56,699 bases of DNA from Bacteroidota bacterium (GCA_030833525.1 JAURGZ010000006.1:1-56699); one strand, 5' to 3'; positions 16,072-25,568 are shown, numbered from the stretch's first letter. A program made the numbers and translations. The notes: a model not told the origin generated them from the sequence alone.

Positions 16072-17613
16072 TTATTCGCGAAACATGGGGGCTCCGGGTT
16101 GGCTCTCGTAGCGACCGGGCGCCTCTTCTTTGTCTGGAATTCCGTCACCGTCAGAGTCGGTATCCAAATAGTTGGGTTTTCCATCTCCATCAGCGTCGCT
16201 TGACCCTTCTAACTTATCGGGAATGGAGTCTCCATCGGCATCCAAGTCCAAGAAGTTGGGTTTTCCATCTCGGTCAAAATCGGCATAACCTTCGATTCGA
16301 TCCAAGATGCCATCTCCATCGGCGTCGGTATCCAAGTGATTGGGAATGCCGTCGCCATCGAAATCTTCTTTTCCTTCTATTTCATCGGGAATGCGGTCTG
16401 TGTCGCTGTCATAGAACTCGCTGCGCTGATTATCAGCCAAGCTGTTTTGGGTTTCTGCTTTTACTTCTGCCTCGATGGCTTGAGCCACTTGCTCAGCACG
16501 CTCCTTAACCTGCTCAAGTTGAGCGGTGCTCTGAGCGGCAGCTTCGGCTTCGATGTTCGCGGCCAATTTGGCTTTCAACAAGGCCTCTACTTTTTCGGCA
16601 TTCCAATACGGGGTGTTTAACAATACCCCTGAAAAACGCAGGCCTTTGGCGAGGTTGTTGGGAACTTCGATGTTCAAGGCAAATCGGCGTTCGAGGGATT
16701 TGATCACCTCATCCAGGCTGGCATCTTTGAAAACCAAGTCATTGCTCTTCCAATCTACGGCGGTCGTGTCCTTGTCGTAGGCGGCCAAATCGCCGTTCTC
16801 GGTGTGCGCACTCATGCCCTTGGTTAGGATCACGCGCTGCTCAGCATGCTTGACTTCTACTTTGCCGTGGCTAACAGTGACATCCAATTCGCCGTCGTTG
16901 TAAGCAATCACGTCAAAGCCGGTGCCCAGTACGCGTACGGTTCCTTGTTGAGTTTCGATCACAAAAGGAGCATTGGCATTGGGAGCTACTTCAAAGTGCG
17001 CCATGCCACTCAATTTGACTTTGCGCTGATCGGGGCTTTCGGTCCATTCCAAATGGCTGTTTCCATTCAGGATGATGGTAGACCCATCGCTCAGTTCATG
17101 CGTTTGAACTTCACCGGGCAAAGTGATGTATTCGTTCTGGGCCAAGACCTGGGGCAAATCGGCCGGCCGGTTGATTAAGAACAAACCGGCTGCCGCAGCT
17201 ACCAAGGCCAAACTAGCCGCAGCGGCCCATTGCATGGGTTTTCCAAAAGAAACCTTGAAGTAAGAGGGGCGCGGCTCTTCGGCCTTCTTTTCTTGAATGG
17301 CGGCTTTCATTCGCTCCCATGCGGCGTCGTTAGAAGCGGCTTCAGGGTGCTGGTATTGGCTGCCGAAGTTTTCAAATTCTTGGGCCTGAATGGCGGCTTT
17401 CATTCGCTCCCATGCGGCGTCGTTAGAAGCGGCTTCAGGGTGCTGGTATTGGCTGCCGAAGTTTTCGGTTTCTTTTGACTCTATAGCAGCGCGCATGCGT
17501 TCCCAAGCTGCATCGTTTGATGCAGCCTCAGTATGCTGAATGGAATCAGCCATGTCCCAGAATTCTTGGAATTCAGGGTCGATAGGGGGCGCTATGTTCT
17601 TTTTCGGTTTCAC
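16072..17613 (-). CDS. FecR-type anti-sigma protein with triplicated N-terminal repeat and thrombospondin type 3 (calcium-binding) tail
   Basis: Membrane-spanning regulator of 513 residues from a GTG at 17613. Residues 29-59, 60-90 and 91-~110 are tandem repeats of a 31-residue unit ([16 protein letters not shown] core) on the predicted cytoplasmic side, where FecR proteins bind ECF sigma factors. One transmembrane helix is at about 128-147 ([19 protein letters not shown]). A FecR domain follows ([36 protein letters not shown]), then a DUF4974-like STN region ([18 protein letters not shown]). An Ala/Glu-rich coiled segment leads to about 100 residues of Asp-rich thrombospondin type 3 repeats ([20 protein letters not shown]). 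FecR plus this tail is unusual. No ECF sigma or TonB receptor gene is adjacent; an orphan ECF gene lies at 43837. Confidence 0.82.
   Translation of the reverse strand: MKPKKNIAPPIDPEFQEFWDMADSIQHTEAASNDAAWERMRAAIESKETENFGSQYQHPEAASNDAAWERMKAAIQAQEFENFGSQYQHPEAASNDAAWERMKAAIQEKKAEEPRPSYFKVSFGKPMQWAAAASLALVAAAAGLFLINRPADLPQVLAQNEYITLPGEVQTHELSDGSTIILNGNSHLEWTESPDQRKVKLSGMAHFEVAPNANAPFVIETQQGTVRVLGTGFDVIAYNDGELDVTVSHGKVEVKHAEQRVILTKGMSAHTENGDLAAYDKDTTAVDWKSNDLVFKDASLDEVIKSLERRFALNIEVPNNLAKGLRFSGVLLNTPYWNAEKVEALLKAKLAANIEAEAAAQSTAQLEQVKERAEQVAQAIEAEVKAETQNSLADNQRSEFYDSDTDRIPDEIEGKEDFDGDGIPNHLDTDADGDGILDRIEGYADFDRDGKPNFLDLDADGDSIPDKLEGSSDADGDGKPNYLDTDSDGDGIPDKEEAPGRYESQPGAPMFRE
17294..17466 (-). 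repeat. 93-bp direct tandem repeat inside the FecR-like gene
   Basis: Two copies starting at 17294 and 17387 are identical over their first 80 bases; a third, diverged copy follows from about 17480. The period of 93 bp is 31 codons, so the duplication keeps frame and adds whole copies of the AAWERM-type motif. The identity of the two copies points to recent duplication. Confidence 0.9.
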
Positions 17614-17750
17614 GATTGAAACACGGGTTCAAATTACGGGTTTTCTATGCATTCGTTTTAGCGAACTGAAGTGGGCTGTTGGCGGCGGTGTTTTTATGAC
17701 ACTTTGTCGAACATGCTGTACTTCGCTCAGAGGTATAACACTTCTAGAAC

Positions 17751-17785
17751 GAGTATCCCCCAAAAAAAATTGAAAAAAATTTCCG
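17751..17785 (-). promoter_or_regulatory. T-tract/GGGGGG block upstream of the FecR-like gene
   Basis: On the minus strand a T7 and a T8 run are followed by GGGGGG and ATACTCG, 140-170 nt before the GTG start, inside the 175-nt gap after the oxidoreductase gene. I recall T-tract plus G-run blocks ahead of ECF sigma/FecR genes in Bacteroidota, and this may be an ECF-type promoter; the recollection is not verified. Confidence 0.3.
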
Positions 17786-17788
17786 CAT

Positions 17789-18796
17789 CTAGCGAAAACG
17801 AGCCAATTCGTGGGCTTTCTCAATGAAGGAAACCACGGCTAGGCCATCGCTGGCGGGGGTGGTAATGGGTGCGCCACGCAGCAGATGGTCAATGGCATTT
17901 TGAATCAGATGGTGGTGGTTGGCGGCGCTGCCTTGGTATAGGCCGTAGTCATTGGCTGGGGTTTCGGGGAATTCAGGATGTTCCTCCTGCCCGTCGAGAT
18001 GGGCGTAATGCACTTGATTCATGTATTGGCCGCCCAGTTTGATGGTTCCCTTTTCCCCAATGATGGAAAGTGTGCTTTCAAAATTCTTCCCGAATACGGC
18101 TGTGCTGTATCGAAAACTGCCTCGGCCTTCGAGCTCGCCTTGACCAAAGCGAAAGGCAATGCTACCGCTGTCATCCAAGGCGCTGGTGTTTTTGTGGTTG
18201 AACGATTCAGCCCAGGTAGGTTCCAAAGGTCCCAGGAGCCAGTGAATCATGTCGACGAAATGCGAAAACTGGGTGAACAAAACCCCTCCGTCCATGTGGG
18301 GGTCGCCGTGCCAAGGGTGGCCGCTGTAGTAGTGCTCATCGCGGTTCCAAAAACAATCGACTTGGACGCGGTAAATGCGGCCAAGGCGGCCGGCCTCCAA
18401 AATGGATTTCACATATTGGCTAGGAGCTGAGTAGCGGTTTTGCATGACCCCAATGATGCTCTTGCCGGTCTGATTGGCCACCTGCATCATGCGCGAAACA
18501 TCGGCAGCCTTCAGCGCCATGGGTTTTTCTACGATGCAGTGAAATCCCGCTTCCAAGGCGGCAATGGCTTGCTCGGCGTGCCATCCGTTGGGGCTGGCTA
18601 TGCTGGCTACTTCGCAGGGTATGCCGGCAGCCAGAAAATCAGACCAACTGGCAAAATGCGGAACCCCTTCGCGGGATTTGCGGGTATCGGGATCAATCGA
18701 AGCAACCCACTCGGCTTCAGGATGCAAGCGCAGCGTCTCCGCATGGCGGGAACCGATATGGCCGAGGCCGACAACGACGAAGCGCAGGGTTGACAC
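17789..18796 (-). CDS. Gfo/Idh/MocA-family NAD(P)-dependent oxidoreductase
   Basis: Sugar-type dehydrogenase, 335 residues from a GTG at 18796. Rossmann motif VGLGHIGSRHAE (8-19), the family lysine in VEKPMAL (about 90-96), and the C-terminal alpha/beta domain with GRIYRVQVDCFWNRDEHYY and the active-site region MDGGVLFTQFSHFVDMIHWL. The EHYYSGHPWHG segment resembles WbpB/WlbA-type UDP-sugar-acid dehydrogenases of O-antigen synthesis, but neighbours do not support a sugar cluster, so the substrate stays open. An exact TATTTTTG box is 4 nt before the start, which supports the GTG. The threonine-dehydrogenase-like gene diverges from this promoter region. Confidence 0.85.
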   Translation of the reverse strand: MSTLRFVVVGLGHIGSRHAETLRLHPEAEWVASIDPDTRKSREGVPHFASWSDFLAAGIPCEVASIASPNGWHAEQAIAALEAGFHCIVEKPMALKAADVSRMMQVANQTGKSIIGVMQNRYSAPSQYVKSILEAGRLGRIYRVQVDCFWNRDEHYYSGHPWHGDPHMDGGVLFTQFSHFVDMIHWLLGPLEPTWAESFNHKNTSALDDSGSIAFRFGQGELEGRGSFRYSTAVFGKNFESTLSIIGEKGTIKLGGQYMNQVHYAHLDGQEEHPEFPETPANDYGLYQGSAANHHHLIQNAIDHLLRGAPITTPASDGLAVVSFIEKAHELARFR

Positions 18797-18800
18797 GGCA

Positions 18801-18808
18801 CAAAAATA
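18801..18808 (-). promoter_or_regulatory. -7 promoter box (TATTTTTG) of the oxidoreductase gene
   Basis: Exact TAnnTTTG box on the minus strand, 4 nt before the GTG at 18796; this spacing helps fix the non-ATG start. Confidence 0.55.
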
Positions 18809-18860
18809 GGTCTATTTGCCCATTTTGCCGTTTGGCGCCAAGGCTGCAAATTTGCGGTGC

Positions 18861-19823
18861 ATGACGAAAGAAACGGTAATGGTCATTGGCTCCTGCGGCC
18901 AATTGGGAACCGAGTTGGTAGAAGCATTGAGAGGCATCTACGGCGATGCACAAGTGGTGGCCTCAGACATTCGAAAATCAGACAATCCTGTTTTTGAAGC
19001 GGGCCCATTTGAGGAGTTGGACGTTCTCGATTCAGCCAAACTGACCGACTTGATTCAACGTTACAAGCCTAGCCAGGTTTATCACTTGGCCGCCTTGCTC
19101 AGCGCCACCGCCGAAAAGAATCCTGAGTTCGGTTGGAAGTTGAACATGGATGGGCTGTTTCACGTGCTGAATGCCGCCCGCGACATGGGCATCATTCAAA
19201 AGGTCTATTGGCCTAGCAGCATTGCGGCTTTCGGCCCCAATACGGAACGGTTTGGTACGCCTCAGTACGGCACCATGGACCCCACTACTATTTACGGCAT
19301 TAGCAAACTTTCGGGTGAATTGTACGCCCAGTACTACTTCAATCGTTGGGGCGTAGACACACGCAGTTTGCGTTACCCCGGTTTGATTGGATACAAATCG
19401 GCCCCCGGTGGAGGGACCACTGATTACGCTGTAGCCATCTACCACGATGCATTGGAAAGCGGGCACCACGAGTGCTTTTTGGGAGAGGGCACAACGTTGC
19501 CCATGCTATACATGCCCGACGCGTTGAAGGCAACCTTGGACATCATGCATGCTCCCGCCGATCAAATCAAGATTCGCACCAGTTACAATTTGGCAGGCAT
19601 GAGTTTCGCTCCCGAAGAGATTGCTGCGAGCATTCAAAAGCAAATGCCCGACTTTAGCATTTCTTACCAGCCCGATTACCGCCAGGCCATTGCCAATAGC
19701 TGGCCAGCCGTGATTGACGATTCTCAAGCCCGTCAAGACTGGGGTTGGAAGCCTGATTATGATTTGGATCGCATGAGCGAAGACATGCTCAGCAATCTAA
19801 AGCGCATGAAATCGCAAGCTTAA
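18861..19823 (+). CDS. NAD-dependent epimerase/dehydratase, L-threonine 3-dehydrogenase-like (SDR type)
   Basis: Extended short-chain dehydrogenase of 320 residues from the ATG at 18861; an earlier in-frame ATG would add an unlikely tail. The NAD motif is [15 protein letters not shown], and the catalytic Tyr/Lys are in [12 protein letters not shown], with the serine in [11 protein letters not shown]. The segments [23 protein letters not shown] and [13 protein letters not shown] are those of the SDR-type threonine 3-dehydrogenase family, which oxidises L-threonine to 2-amino-3-ketobutyrate for cleavage to glycine and acetyl-CoA. The partner ligase (kbl) is not in the window. Its TAA interlocks with the miaB stop as TTAA (19820-19823). 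Confidence 0.87.
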   Translation: MTKETVMVIGSCGQLGTELVEALRGIYGDAQVVASDIRKSDNPVFEAGPFEELDVLDSAKLTDLIQRYKPSQVYHLAALLSATAEKNPEFGWKLNMDGLFHVLNAARDMGIIQKVYWPSSIAAFGPNTERFGTPQYGTMDPTTIYGISKLSGELYAQYYFNRWGVDTRSLRYPGLIGYKSAPGGGTTDYAVAIYHDALESGHHECFLGEGTTLPMLYMPDALKATLDIMHAPADQIKIRTSYNLAGMSFAPEEIAASIQKQMPDFSISYQPDYRQAIANSWPAVIDDSQARQDWGWKPDYDLDRMSEDMLSNLKRMKSQA

Positions 19824-21229
19824 AGACTGGCTAAGCCAATGGCTTTGCCCACCAGGGTTGAGGTAGATGCACGTTCTATTTGCACCTGCACCAATTGGCC
19901 CTTCTGGTAAGCCTCTTTGGGGAATACGCAGACGATATTTTGGTCGTTGCGCCCCATCCAATCTTGGTCGCTACGCTTGGAATTGGCTTCAATCAAAACG
20001 TCGACGATTTGGCCTACATAACGCTGATTCTTCTCGGTTGAGACGCGGTTTTGCAGCTCAATGATTTCCTTCAATCGACGGCCTTTGACCTCTTCGGGAA
20101 CATCGTCAACCAGCTTTTTTGCAGCCGGAGTGCCGGGCCGCTCGCTGTATTTATACATGTAGGAGAAATCAAATTGCGACCATTCCATAAGGCTCAAGGT
20201 GTCGGCATGTTCTTCTTCTGTTTCGGTGCAAAAACCGGCGATGATGTCGCAACTGATGCCGCAGTCAGGCAAAATGCCGCGAATCATTTCAATTTTATCC
20301 ATGTACCATTCACGGCTGTAATTGCGGCTCATGATGTCCAATACACGGGTATTCCCGCTTTGAGCGGGCAAATGGATGTAGTTGCAAATGTTCTTGTATT
20401 TGGCCATCGTATGGATCACCTTGGGGGTGATGTCCCGCGGATGAGAAGTGGAGTAGCGAATGCGCATCTGAGGCACAGCCAAGGCACACATTTCCAATAA
20501 ATCGGCAAAGTCAACCGATTGGGCTTGCTCTTCTTCGCTCAGTTTTTTGAAGTCTTTTTTGGCTCCACCGCCAAACCAGAGGTAGCTATCGACGTTTTGA
20601 CCCAAGAGGGTGATTTCTTTGTAGCCTTGTTCAGCCAATTGAACCGCCTCACGCACGATGCTTTCAGGGTCGCGGGAGCGTTCACGGCCTCGGGTAAAAG
20701 GAACCACGCAGAACGAGCACATGTTGTCGCATCCGCGCATGATGGAAATGAAAGCCGTCACGCCGTTGGAGTTCAAGCGCACGGGGTTCAAATCGCCGTA
20801 GGTCTCTTCGCGGCTGAGCAAGACGTTGATGGCACGACCTCCCTCGTCAACCTCGGCCACCAATTTGGGGAGTTCGCGGTAAGAGTCGGGCCCGGCCACT
20901 ACGTCAACCAGCTTTTCTTCTTCCAACAATTTGTCTTTCAAACGCTCGGCCATGCAGCCTAATACGCCAATGATCAAGTCGTTGTTGCGCTTTTTGTTCA
21001 TGCGCAAATGCTTCAAGCGCTCGCGAATGCGCTGTTCGGCGTTGTCGCGAATGGCACAGGTGTTCAGGAAAATGACATCGGCATCCAACTCGTCTTGCGT
21101 GCTGGTGAACCCGTGCTCACCCATGATGGAAGCGATGATTTCGCTATCTGAGAAATTCATGGCACAGCCATAACTTTCAATATACAGCTTGCGGACTCCC
21201 GCAGATTCGGCGACCTGAGTTTGCGACAT
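19820..21229 (-). CDS. miaB: tRNA-2-methylthio-N6-dimethylallyladenosine synthase MiaB
   Basis: Radical-SAM methylthiotransferase that completes ms2i6A at position 37 of UNN-reading tRNAs; 469 residues. The N-terminal UPF0004 domain binds the auxiliary cluster ([36 protein letters not shown]). The radical-SAM CxxxCxxC is in [17 protein letters not shown]. The TRAM domain is at the C-terminus ([20 protein letters not shown]). TATTTTTG stands 5 nt before the ATG. The partner MiaA is not in the window. The call is secure: all three cysteine sets are present and length is standard. Confidence 0.96.
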   Translation of the reverse strand: MSQTQVAESAGVRKLYIESYGCAMNFSDSEIIASIMGEHGFTSTQDELDADVIFLNTCAIRDNAEQRIRERLKHLRMNKKRNNDLIIGVLGCMAERLKDKLLEEEKLVDVVAGPDSYRELPKLVAEVDEGGRAINVLLSREETYGDLNPVRLNSNGVTAFISIMRGCDNMCSFCVVPFTRGRERSRDPESIVREAVQLAEQGYKEITLLGQNVDSYLWFGGGAKKDFKKLSEEEQAQSVDFADLLEMCALAVPQMRIRYSTSHPRDITPKVIHTMAKYKNICNYIHLPAQSGNTRVLDIMSRNYSREWYMDKIEMIRGILPDCGISCDIIAGFCTETEEEHADTLSLMEWSQFDFSYMYKYSERPGTPAAKKLVDDVPEEVKGRRLKEIIELQNRVSTEKNQRYVGQIVDVLIEANSKRSDQDWMGRNDQNIVCVFPKEAYQKGQLVQVQIERASTSTLVGKAIGLASL

Positions 21230-21234
21230 AGCTG

Positions 21235-21242
21235 CAAAAATA
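21235..21242 (-). promoter_or_regulatory. -7 promoter box (TATTTTTG) of miaB
   Basis: Exact TAnnTTTG box on the minus strand, 5 nt before the miaB ATG; predicts a leaderless mRNA. Confidence 0.55.
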
Positions 21243-21283
21243 CAATTTGCACGGCAGCCGCCCGTAGCCGCATCTTTGTTGAG

Positions 21284-23014
21284 ATGAAGTTTTTAAGCTA
21301 TGCCGCTGGCTTTTTGTTTGCTTCGGCGCTTACATCGCCTGCATTCGCTCAGCAAAACGAGGAAAAAGGGCAATTTTCGGGCAACTTGTTGCTCAACTAT
21401 CAGAAGTATGTTCGCGATGATAAAATCGGGGCCAATACCCGGGTATACCGTGAAAACACGGCCTCTACCGATGCCTGGTTGTACATGCAGTACCGAATAG
21501 GGGAATATAACTTCACCTTGCGCTACGACGCTTTCAACAATAGCCCTTTGTTGGATCCCCAAGATGCTTTTACCGATCATGGGGTGGGATACTGGCAGAT
21601 TCAAAAACAGGGAGAAAAGTTGGGCATTACCGTGGGTTCATTCTACGACCAATTGGGCAGTGGAATTTTATTTCGGGCTTATGAACAGCGTCAAATTGGA
21701 TTGGACTACGCCATGCAAGGAGCGCGCTTGACCTACAATTTGGGCGAATATTGGCGTTTGAAGGCCTTTGCAGGGAACCAAAAGGGTACTTTGAATAAGC
21801 GGTTCAGCTACAATCCGCAGGTGATCAGCGGCGCCAACATCGAAGGCTTCATTCCCTTGGGAGAAAACAGCCGCAGGGGTTCATTGACCGTGGGTGCCTC
21901 AGCCCTGAATCGAACCTTGGACAAGGCCACCATGAACAAGCTGGTTTCCATCATTGAAACCTATCAGCGCGACGATCAATTTTACCCGAAATACAACGTG
22001 TGGGGCTTCAATAGCTACGCGACTTGGTCCAAAGGTAATTTCAGCCTCAACGCCGAGGGTAACTGGAAAAGCCCCGAAGCCATCATAGATTTTGATGGCA
22101 AATTGAAACTCAAGCAGGGCAAGGTGTATTACACCTCGATCAGTTGGGGTAAATCGGGCATTTCCTGGCGCTCTGAGACGAACAAAGATGGTTCAGCCAA
22201 AACGGCCAAAGAGATCAAGGCTCAAAAGGCATCAGTCGGATTGAACATTCAGGCCCGCCACGTGGATCATTTTCCCATGCGAACCGACCCCACAGCAACC
22301 TTGCTCAACGGCTTGGTTTCTTACCTGCCTTCCATGACCCGCCAGAACACCTATCGCTTGCTCGCTCGGTACAACGCACCGGCCCAAGATTTGGGGGAGA
22401 ACGGCATACAAGGTGAGTTTCAAATCAACCCCCAGAAGGGTACTTACATTTTGTTGAACGGTTCTTATGTCATGAGTTTGGCCAGCAACGGCACGGGTGG
22501 TACCCCCGAGCATTTGTTTCGGGAATATTACGGAGAATGCCAGCAGAACATCGGTAAAAACCACAAGGTGAAACTGGGTGTTCAGAGCATTTATTACAAC
22601 CAGGCGCGCTACGAGCAGGAACTGGAATACGAACCTGTTCAAACCTTTACTCCCTTTGCTGAGTGGTTATACAAAGCTCCAGGTGGTCGCAGCATGCGCG
22701 TAGAGGCTCAGTATTTGAAAACCGATCGCGACCAGGGAAGCTTTGCCAATGCCATGGTCGAGTATTACTGGTCCAAGCATTTTTCCATGGCCGTGGGTGA
22801 TATGGTGAACATCGAGCCCCACCGCTACGAGCGCATGATCATTGCGGATGAGGTCTTGCACTACCCCACGTTTTTCTTGAGTTATATCGACGGTCCTACC
22901 TGGTATACCTTGAGCTTTTTGAAGCAACAGCAGGGGGTTAACTGCTCAGGCGGAGTATGCCGTGAGGAGCCTGCTTTCAGCGGGGTTCGCTTTACGGTCA
23001 ACAGCACTTTCTAA
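21284..23014 (+). CDS. Predicted outer-membrane beta-barrel protein (DUF6029-like)
   Basis: 576 residues from the ATG at 21284, with a signal peptide of about 23 residues ([20 protein letters not shown], then FAQ). The rest is a succession of amphipathic strands rich in aromatic residues ([50 protein letters not shown]), ending in a barrel-like strand with terminal phenylalanine ([12 protein letters not shown]). This agrees with the Bacteroidota DUF6029 family, whose function is unknown; porin or alternative barrel roles cannot be separated. CATCTTTG, one mismatch from the -7 consensus, lies 5 nt before the start. The gene diverges from miaB. Confidence 0.75.
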   Translation: MKFLSYAAGFLFASALTSPAFAQQNEEKGQFSGNLLLNYQKYVRDDKIGANTRVYRENTASTDAWLYMQYRIGEYNFTLRYDAFNNSPLLDPQDAFTDHGVGYWQIQKQGEKLGITVGSFYDQLGSGILFRAYEQRQIGLDYAMQGARLTYNLGEYWRLKAFAGNQKGTLNKRFSYNPQVISGANIEGFIPLGENSRRGSLTVGASALNRTLDKATMNKLVSIIETYQRDDQFYPKYNVWGFNSYATWSKGNFSLNAEGNWKSPEAIIDFDGKLKLKQGKVYYTSISWGKSGISWRSETNKDGSAKTAKEIKAQKASVGLNIQARHVDHFPMRTDPTATLLNGLVSYLPSMTRQNTYRLLARYNAPAQDLGENGIQGEFQINPQKGTYILLNGSYVMSLASNGTGGTPEHLFREYYGECQQNIGKNHKVKLGVQSIYYNQARYEQELEYEPVQTFTPFAEWLYKAPGGRSMRVEAQYLKTDRDQGSFANAMVEYYWSKHFSMAVGDMVNIEPHRYERMIIADEVLHYPTFFLSYIDGPTWYTLSFLKQQQGVNCSGGVCREEPAFSGVRFTVNSTF

Positions 23015-23127
23015 AGCTTGGAGCTCGTAAGCCAACCTGGGGGCAATCTGCTCAAACGAGCTGAAAAGCAAGGCTTTCGAAAACCAATTGTTTGGCTACT
23101 GCGTTATTAATGCATTACTTTGAACCT

Positions 23128-23346
23128 ATGCGTTTGATTAAATACAACTTGGAGAAATCCCTGTTTGGGGTTTGCGCGGAGTTGGCCGAGCGCATGGGTC
23201 TATCTACCCGCAGCGTTCGACTCTGGTTCATTTACGCCTCTTTCTTTACCCTGGGCTCGCCGATCATCGTATACTTGGTCAGCGCCTTTTGGTTCAACAT
23301 GAAACGCTATTCCAAAGAACGCCGCACCCGGGTTTGGGATTTGTAA
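23128..23346 (+). CDS. PspC-domain small membrane protein
   Basis: 72 residues from the ATG at 23128; an in-frame ATG at 23092 is less likely because the near-consensus box TTACTTTG lies 5 nt before the chosen one. The sequence NLEKSLFGVCAELAERMGL matches the start of the PspC domain, followed by one or two hydrophobic segments (LWFIYASFFTLGSPIIVYLVSAFWF) and a basic tail. PspC proteins sense or relay envelope stress with PspA/PspB. No other psp gene is nearby, so the role here is inferred only from the domain. Confidence 0.85.
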   Translation: MRLIKYNLEKSLFGVCAELAERMGLSTRSVRLWFIYASFFTLGSPIIVYLVSAFWFNMKRYSKERRTRVWDL

Positions 23347-23412
23347 CTCCTCATCATGTTTGAGCTGCAATGGGCATGCCGGCAGGGGCTGCCGTTGCGA
23401 GCTCGTCTGAAA

Positions 23413-23487
23413 TCAGTCAAGGGTATCTTCTTTTGGAGGCAGAGGCTGCCGTTGGGGGTTGAACTGAAAATAAGGGTCCTGCCCCAT
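23413..23487 (-). CDS. Possible 24-residue small ORF downstream of the TrmN6-like gene
   Basis: On the minus strand an ATG at 23487 opens a 24-codon frame (MGQDPYFQFNPQRQPLPPKE, then DTLD) with a soluble-protein-like composition, 73 nt after the methyltransferase stop. An in-frame stop lies only 12 nt before the ATG. The neighbouring frame upstream (GSRGFQQRLKSLHG) could join it by a frameshift, so this may be the remnant of a slightly longer small gene. The CAACGGCAGCC-CTGCC element recurs 51 nt away. No family is recognised. Confidence 0.2.
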   Translation of the reverse strand: MGQDPYFQFNPQRQPLPPKEDTLD

Positions 23488-23559
23488 GAAGAGACTTCAG
23501 CCGCTGCTGGAACCCGCGGCTACCCATTTGAATCCAATCCAAGCCGCTCAGACTCAGCC

Positions 23560-24282
23560 CTAGAAAGCCAGGTAAAACTCCTTGAGCAAGGCCTTCGTTT
23601 CTGGGCTGTAGCAGCCAGGCGATTCGTAGGTAAAGTGGGTGTCGAGAAGCAAGGCTTCTGCTGAATGTTCGCCGGCCAGCCCCAGTTCAAGCACGTACAA
23701 GTGCGGTTCTTTTTGCGGGTGCGGAGCCAAAGCGCGTTGGCTGATGGGTTGCCAGCCTTCCCAATGGTTGGGTACAGCACTGGGAGGCAGCAAGAGCCAC
23801 ATTCGGCCTTGGGGCTTGATCAGCTTGGCTGCACTTTGCAACAATTGTTTGAGGCTTCCTTCGGCTGCGTGGCGGGCCTGTCGTTTCAGGGGGTCAGGGT
23901 TCTCCTGATGATTTTCAAAAAACGGAGGGTTGCAGACGATGGTATCAAATGGCAGGGGCCAGGTAGGGGCCAGTTGGCTTAGATCTTGGTTCCAGTTGCC
24001 TTGGGTGATCTGCAGCCTGTCCTGGAAAGGGCTGGAGGCGGCGTTAGCCGCCGCTTGGAGGGCCGTATTGGGGTCGAGTTCCAGTCCATAGCCCTTTAGT
24101 TGTGGGTAACGCTGTGCCAACATGAGCAGCAGCAAGCCTGTGCCAGTGCCCAAGTCCAATACCGATGCAGCTTGGTTGAGGTCGATCCAAGCTCCGAACA
24201 AACAGGCATCGGTTGTTACCGGCAGGGTTACCTCGTTTTGCTCAATGCGAAATTGTTTGAATGCAAAGGGTTTGCGAGGCAT
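23560..24282 (-). CDS. tRNA1(Val) (adenine37-N6)-methyltransferase-like protein (TrmN6/YfiC family)
   Basis: SAM-dependent N6-adenine methyltransferase of 240 residues that in the characterised family modifies A37 of tRNA-Val. SAM motif I VLDLGTGTGLLLLML (about 40-54), the acidic end of strand 2 GLELDPNTALQA, and the catalytic NPPF tetrad in IVCNPPFFENH. The N-terminal FKQFRIEQNEVTLPVTTDACLFG segment is characteristic of TrmN6. Related NPPF enzymes such as RlmF/RsmC-type proteins are alternatives, but the length and N-terminus favour TrmN6. It lies 9 nt after an ABC ATPase gene on the same strand. Confidence 0.88.
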   Translation of the reverse strand: MPRKPFAFKQFRIEQNEVTLPVTTDACLFGAWIDLNQAASVLDLGTGTGLLLLMLAQRYPQLKGYGLELDPNTALQAAANAASSPFQDRLQITQGNWNQDLSQLAPTWPLPFDTIVCNPPFFENHQENPDPLKRQARHAAEGSLKQLLQSAAKLIKPQGRMWLLLPPSAVPNHWEGWQPISQRALAPHPQKEPHLYVLELGLAGEHSAEALLLDTHFTYESPGCYSPETKALLKEFYLAF

Positions 24283-24291
24283 ACGTACAGG

Positions 24292-25023
24292 CTAATCGTC
24301 CAGCATCCAATCGTCTCCCCGCAAGGTCTGGGGTTCATGGATCAGTTCATGCGACCCTTGTTTCAGGTGCAATACCGAATGGCAATGCTCCAAAGACAAG
24401 GCAATGTCATGGCTGGAATAAACGGCTGATTTGCCGCTGTCGCGGCAGAGTTCGGCCAAGGTGTTTAAAAAGGATTTGCGGCTCGGATAATCCAAGAAAG
24501 CCAAGGGTTCATCCAGCAGAAGCAAGGGTGTATCTTGAGCCAAGCAACGGGCGAGCATGACTTTTTGTTTTTCTCCATCGCTCAGGCGGTCAAACGGAGT
24601 ATGGGCTTCTAGGTTTAATCCCACTCGTTCCATGTGAGACAATGCGATGGGTCGATCGGTTTTGTAATGAGCCGCTCCTTGACCTGAGAAGCGAAAACGC
24701 CCACTCAAGATCACTTCCAGAACGCTGAGCCTGAGGTTCTGAGGAGGCGAGGCCAAGACTAAACTCACCAAACTGGCGCGGAACTTAGGGTCTATTAGGT
24801 CCAGCGCTTGGCCTTGCACCTTAACCTGACCTTTCAAGGGGTCTTGCAACCCGGCCAAAGTTCGAAGCAATGCCGATTTGCCTATTCCATTGCGGCCTAC
24901 CAAGAGCAATAACTTGCCAGTCTCTAGGCTCAATTCCAATCCCGAGTGCAATTCGCGCGATTCCCTTGAGCGAGAACTCCAGCCGGTAGAAAGGTTCGAG
25001 ATGTGTAACAAAGGCTTGGACAT
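24292..25023 (-). CDS. Orphan ABC transporter ATP-binding protein (FecE/BtuD-like)
   Basis: 243 residues from the ATG at 25023; upstream in-frame codons overlap the divergent acetyltransferase and are rejected. Walker A is GRNGIGKS, the signature is LSDGEKQKVMLARCL, Walker B is LLLLDEPLAFLD and the switch is SSHDI. The layout and the DPLKGQVKVQGQAL region resemble ATPases of siderophore/cobalamin importers. No permease or substrate-binding gene is nearby, so the partner must be encoded elsewhere or the complex is atypical. Second position of the signature is D rather than G, which several importers share. Function beyond ABC ATPase is unassigned. Confidence 0.83.
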   Translation of the reverse strand: MSKPLLHISNLSTGWSSRSRESRELHSGLELSLETGKLLLLVGRNGIGKSALLRTLAGLQDPLKGQVKVQGQALDLIDPKFRASLVSLVLASPPQNLRLSVLEVILSGRFRFSGQGAAHYKTDRPIALSHMERVGLNLEAHTPFDRLSDGEKQKVMLARCLAQDTPLLLLDEPLAFLDYPSRKSFLNTLAELCRDSGKSAVYSSHDIALSLEHCHSVLHLKQGSHELIHEPQTLRGDDWMLDD

Positions 25024-25059
25024 GCAGGTATTGCCATGCAAAAGTGAGAATTTCGAAGC

Positions 25060-25566
25060 GTGATATTGCAATTGAAAGCGGCAACTGAGGTTGAAATTCC
25101 CGAAATACACCGTTTGGCCCAAGCCAGTTGGCAGGCCCATTATCCCGCCATCATTGGCCAAGAGCAGGTCGATTACATGCTCGCCAAGTATTACAACCGG
25201 GAATCGCTGCAAGAGCAAATGCAGCAAGGTCAGGTCTTTTATTTGATTCACAAGGAGGGAGAAAACCTGGGATTTGTCTCCTTAAGCGGCCCTGGAAAGC
25301 ATTTTTTGGCCCCCGATTCGCACTTTCTGCACAAATTTTACATGCACCCGGGCTCTCAAGGGAAGGGACTTGGTGAGCAAGCTTTCGCCTTGCTGCTTCA
25401 AGAAGTTCCCGAAGCCATGAGCATACGTTTGCAGGTCAATCGCAAAAATTTCAAGCCCATCAACTTTTACTTCAAATTGGGTTTTAGCATCGAGACTGTG
25501 GGTGATTTTGCCATTGGAGACGGCTATGAAATGAATGACTTTGTGATGGTATGGCGGCGCGCCTAG
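25060..25566 (+). CDS. GNAT-family N-acetyltransferase
   Basis: 168 residues from a GTG at 25060. The acetyl-CoA-binding region is LHKFYMHPGSQGKGLGEQAFALLL (motif A, with the Q-x-x-G-x-G loop QGKGLG), and the C-terminal motif B is RLQVNRKNFKPINFYFKLGF. The acceptor substrate is not visible; proteins of this type acetylate small molecules or protein N-termini. The gene diverges from the ABC ATPase gene with 36 nt between starts. The non-ATG start is the first in frame with the family N-terminus and has no obvious ribosome binding site, as elsewhere here. Confidence 0.85.
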   Translation: MILQLKAATEVEIPEIHRLAQASWQAHYPAIIGQEQVDYMLAKYYNRESLQEQMQQGQVFYLIHKEGENLGFVSLSGPGKHFLAPDSHFLHKFYMHPGSQGKGLGEQAFALLLQEVPEAMSIRLQVNRKNFKPINFYFKLGFSIETVGDFAIGDGYEMNDFVMVWRRA

Positions 25567-25568
25567 CC

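Noticed and set aside
15514-16203. 229-codon plus-strand open frame opposite the surface-protein and FecR genes
   Set aside because: It crosses a terminator and promoter on the other strand and lacks protein-like features.
23022-23062. AGCTCGT/ACGAGCT inverted repeat after the barrel-protein gene as a terminator
   Set aside because: The loop is about 27 nt and no T-run follows.
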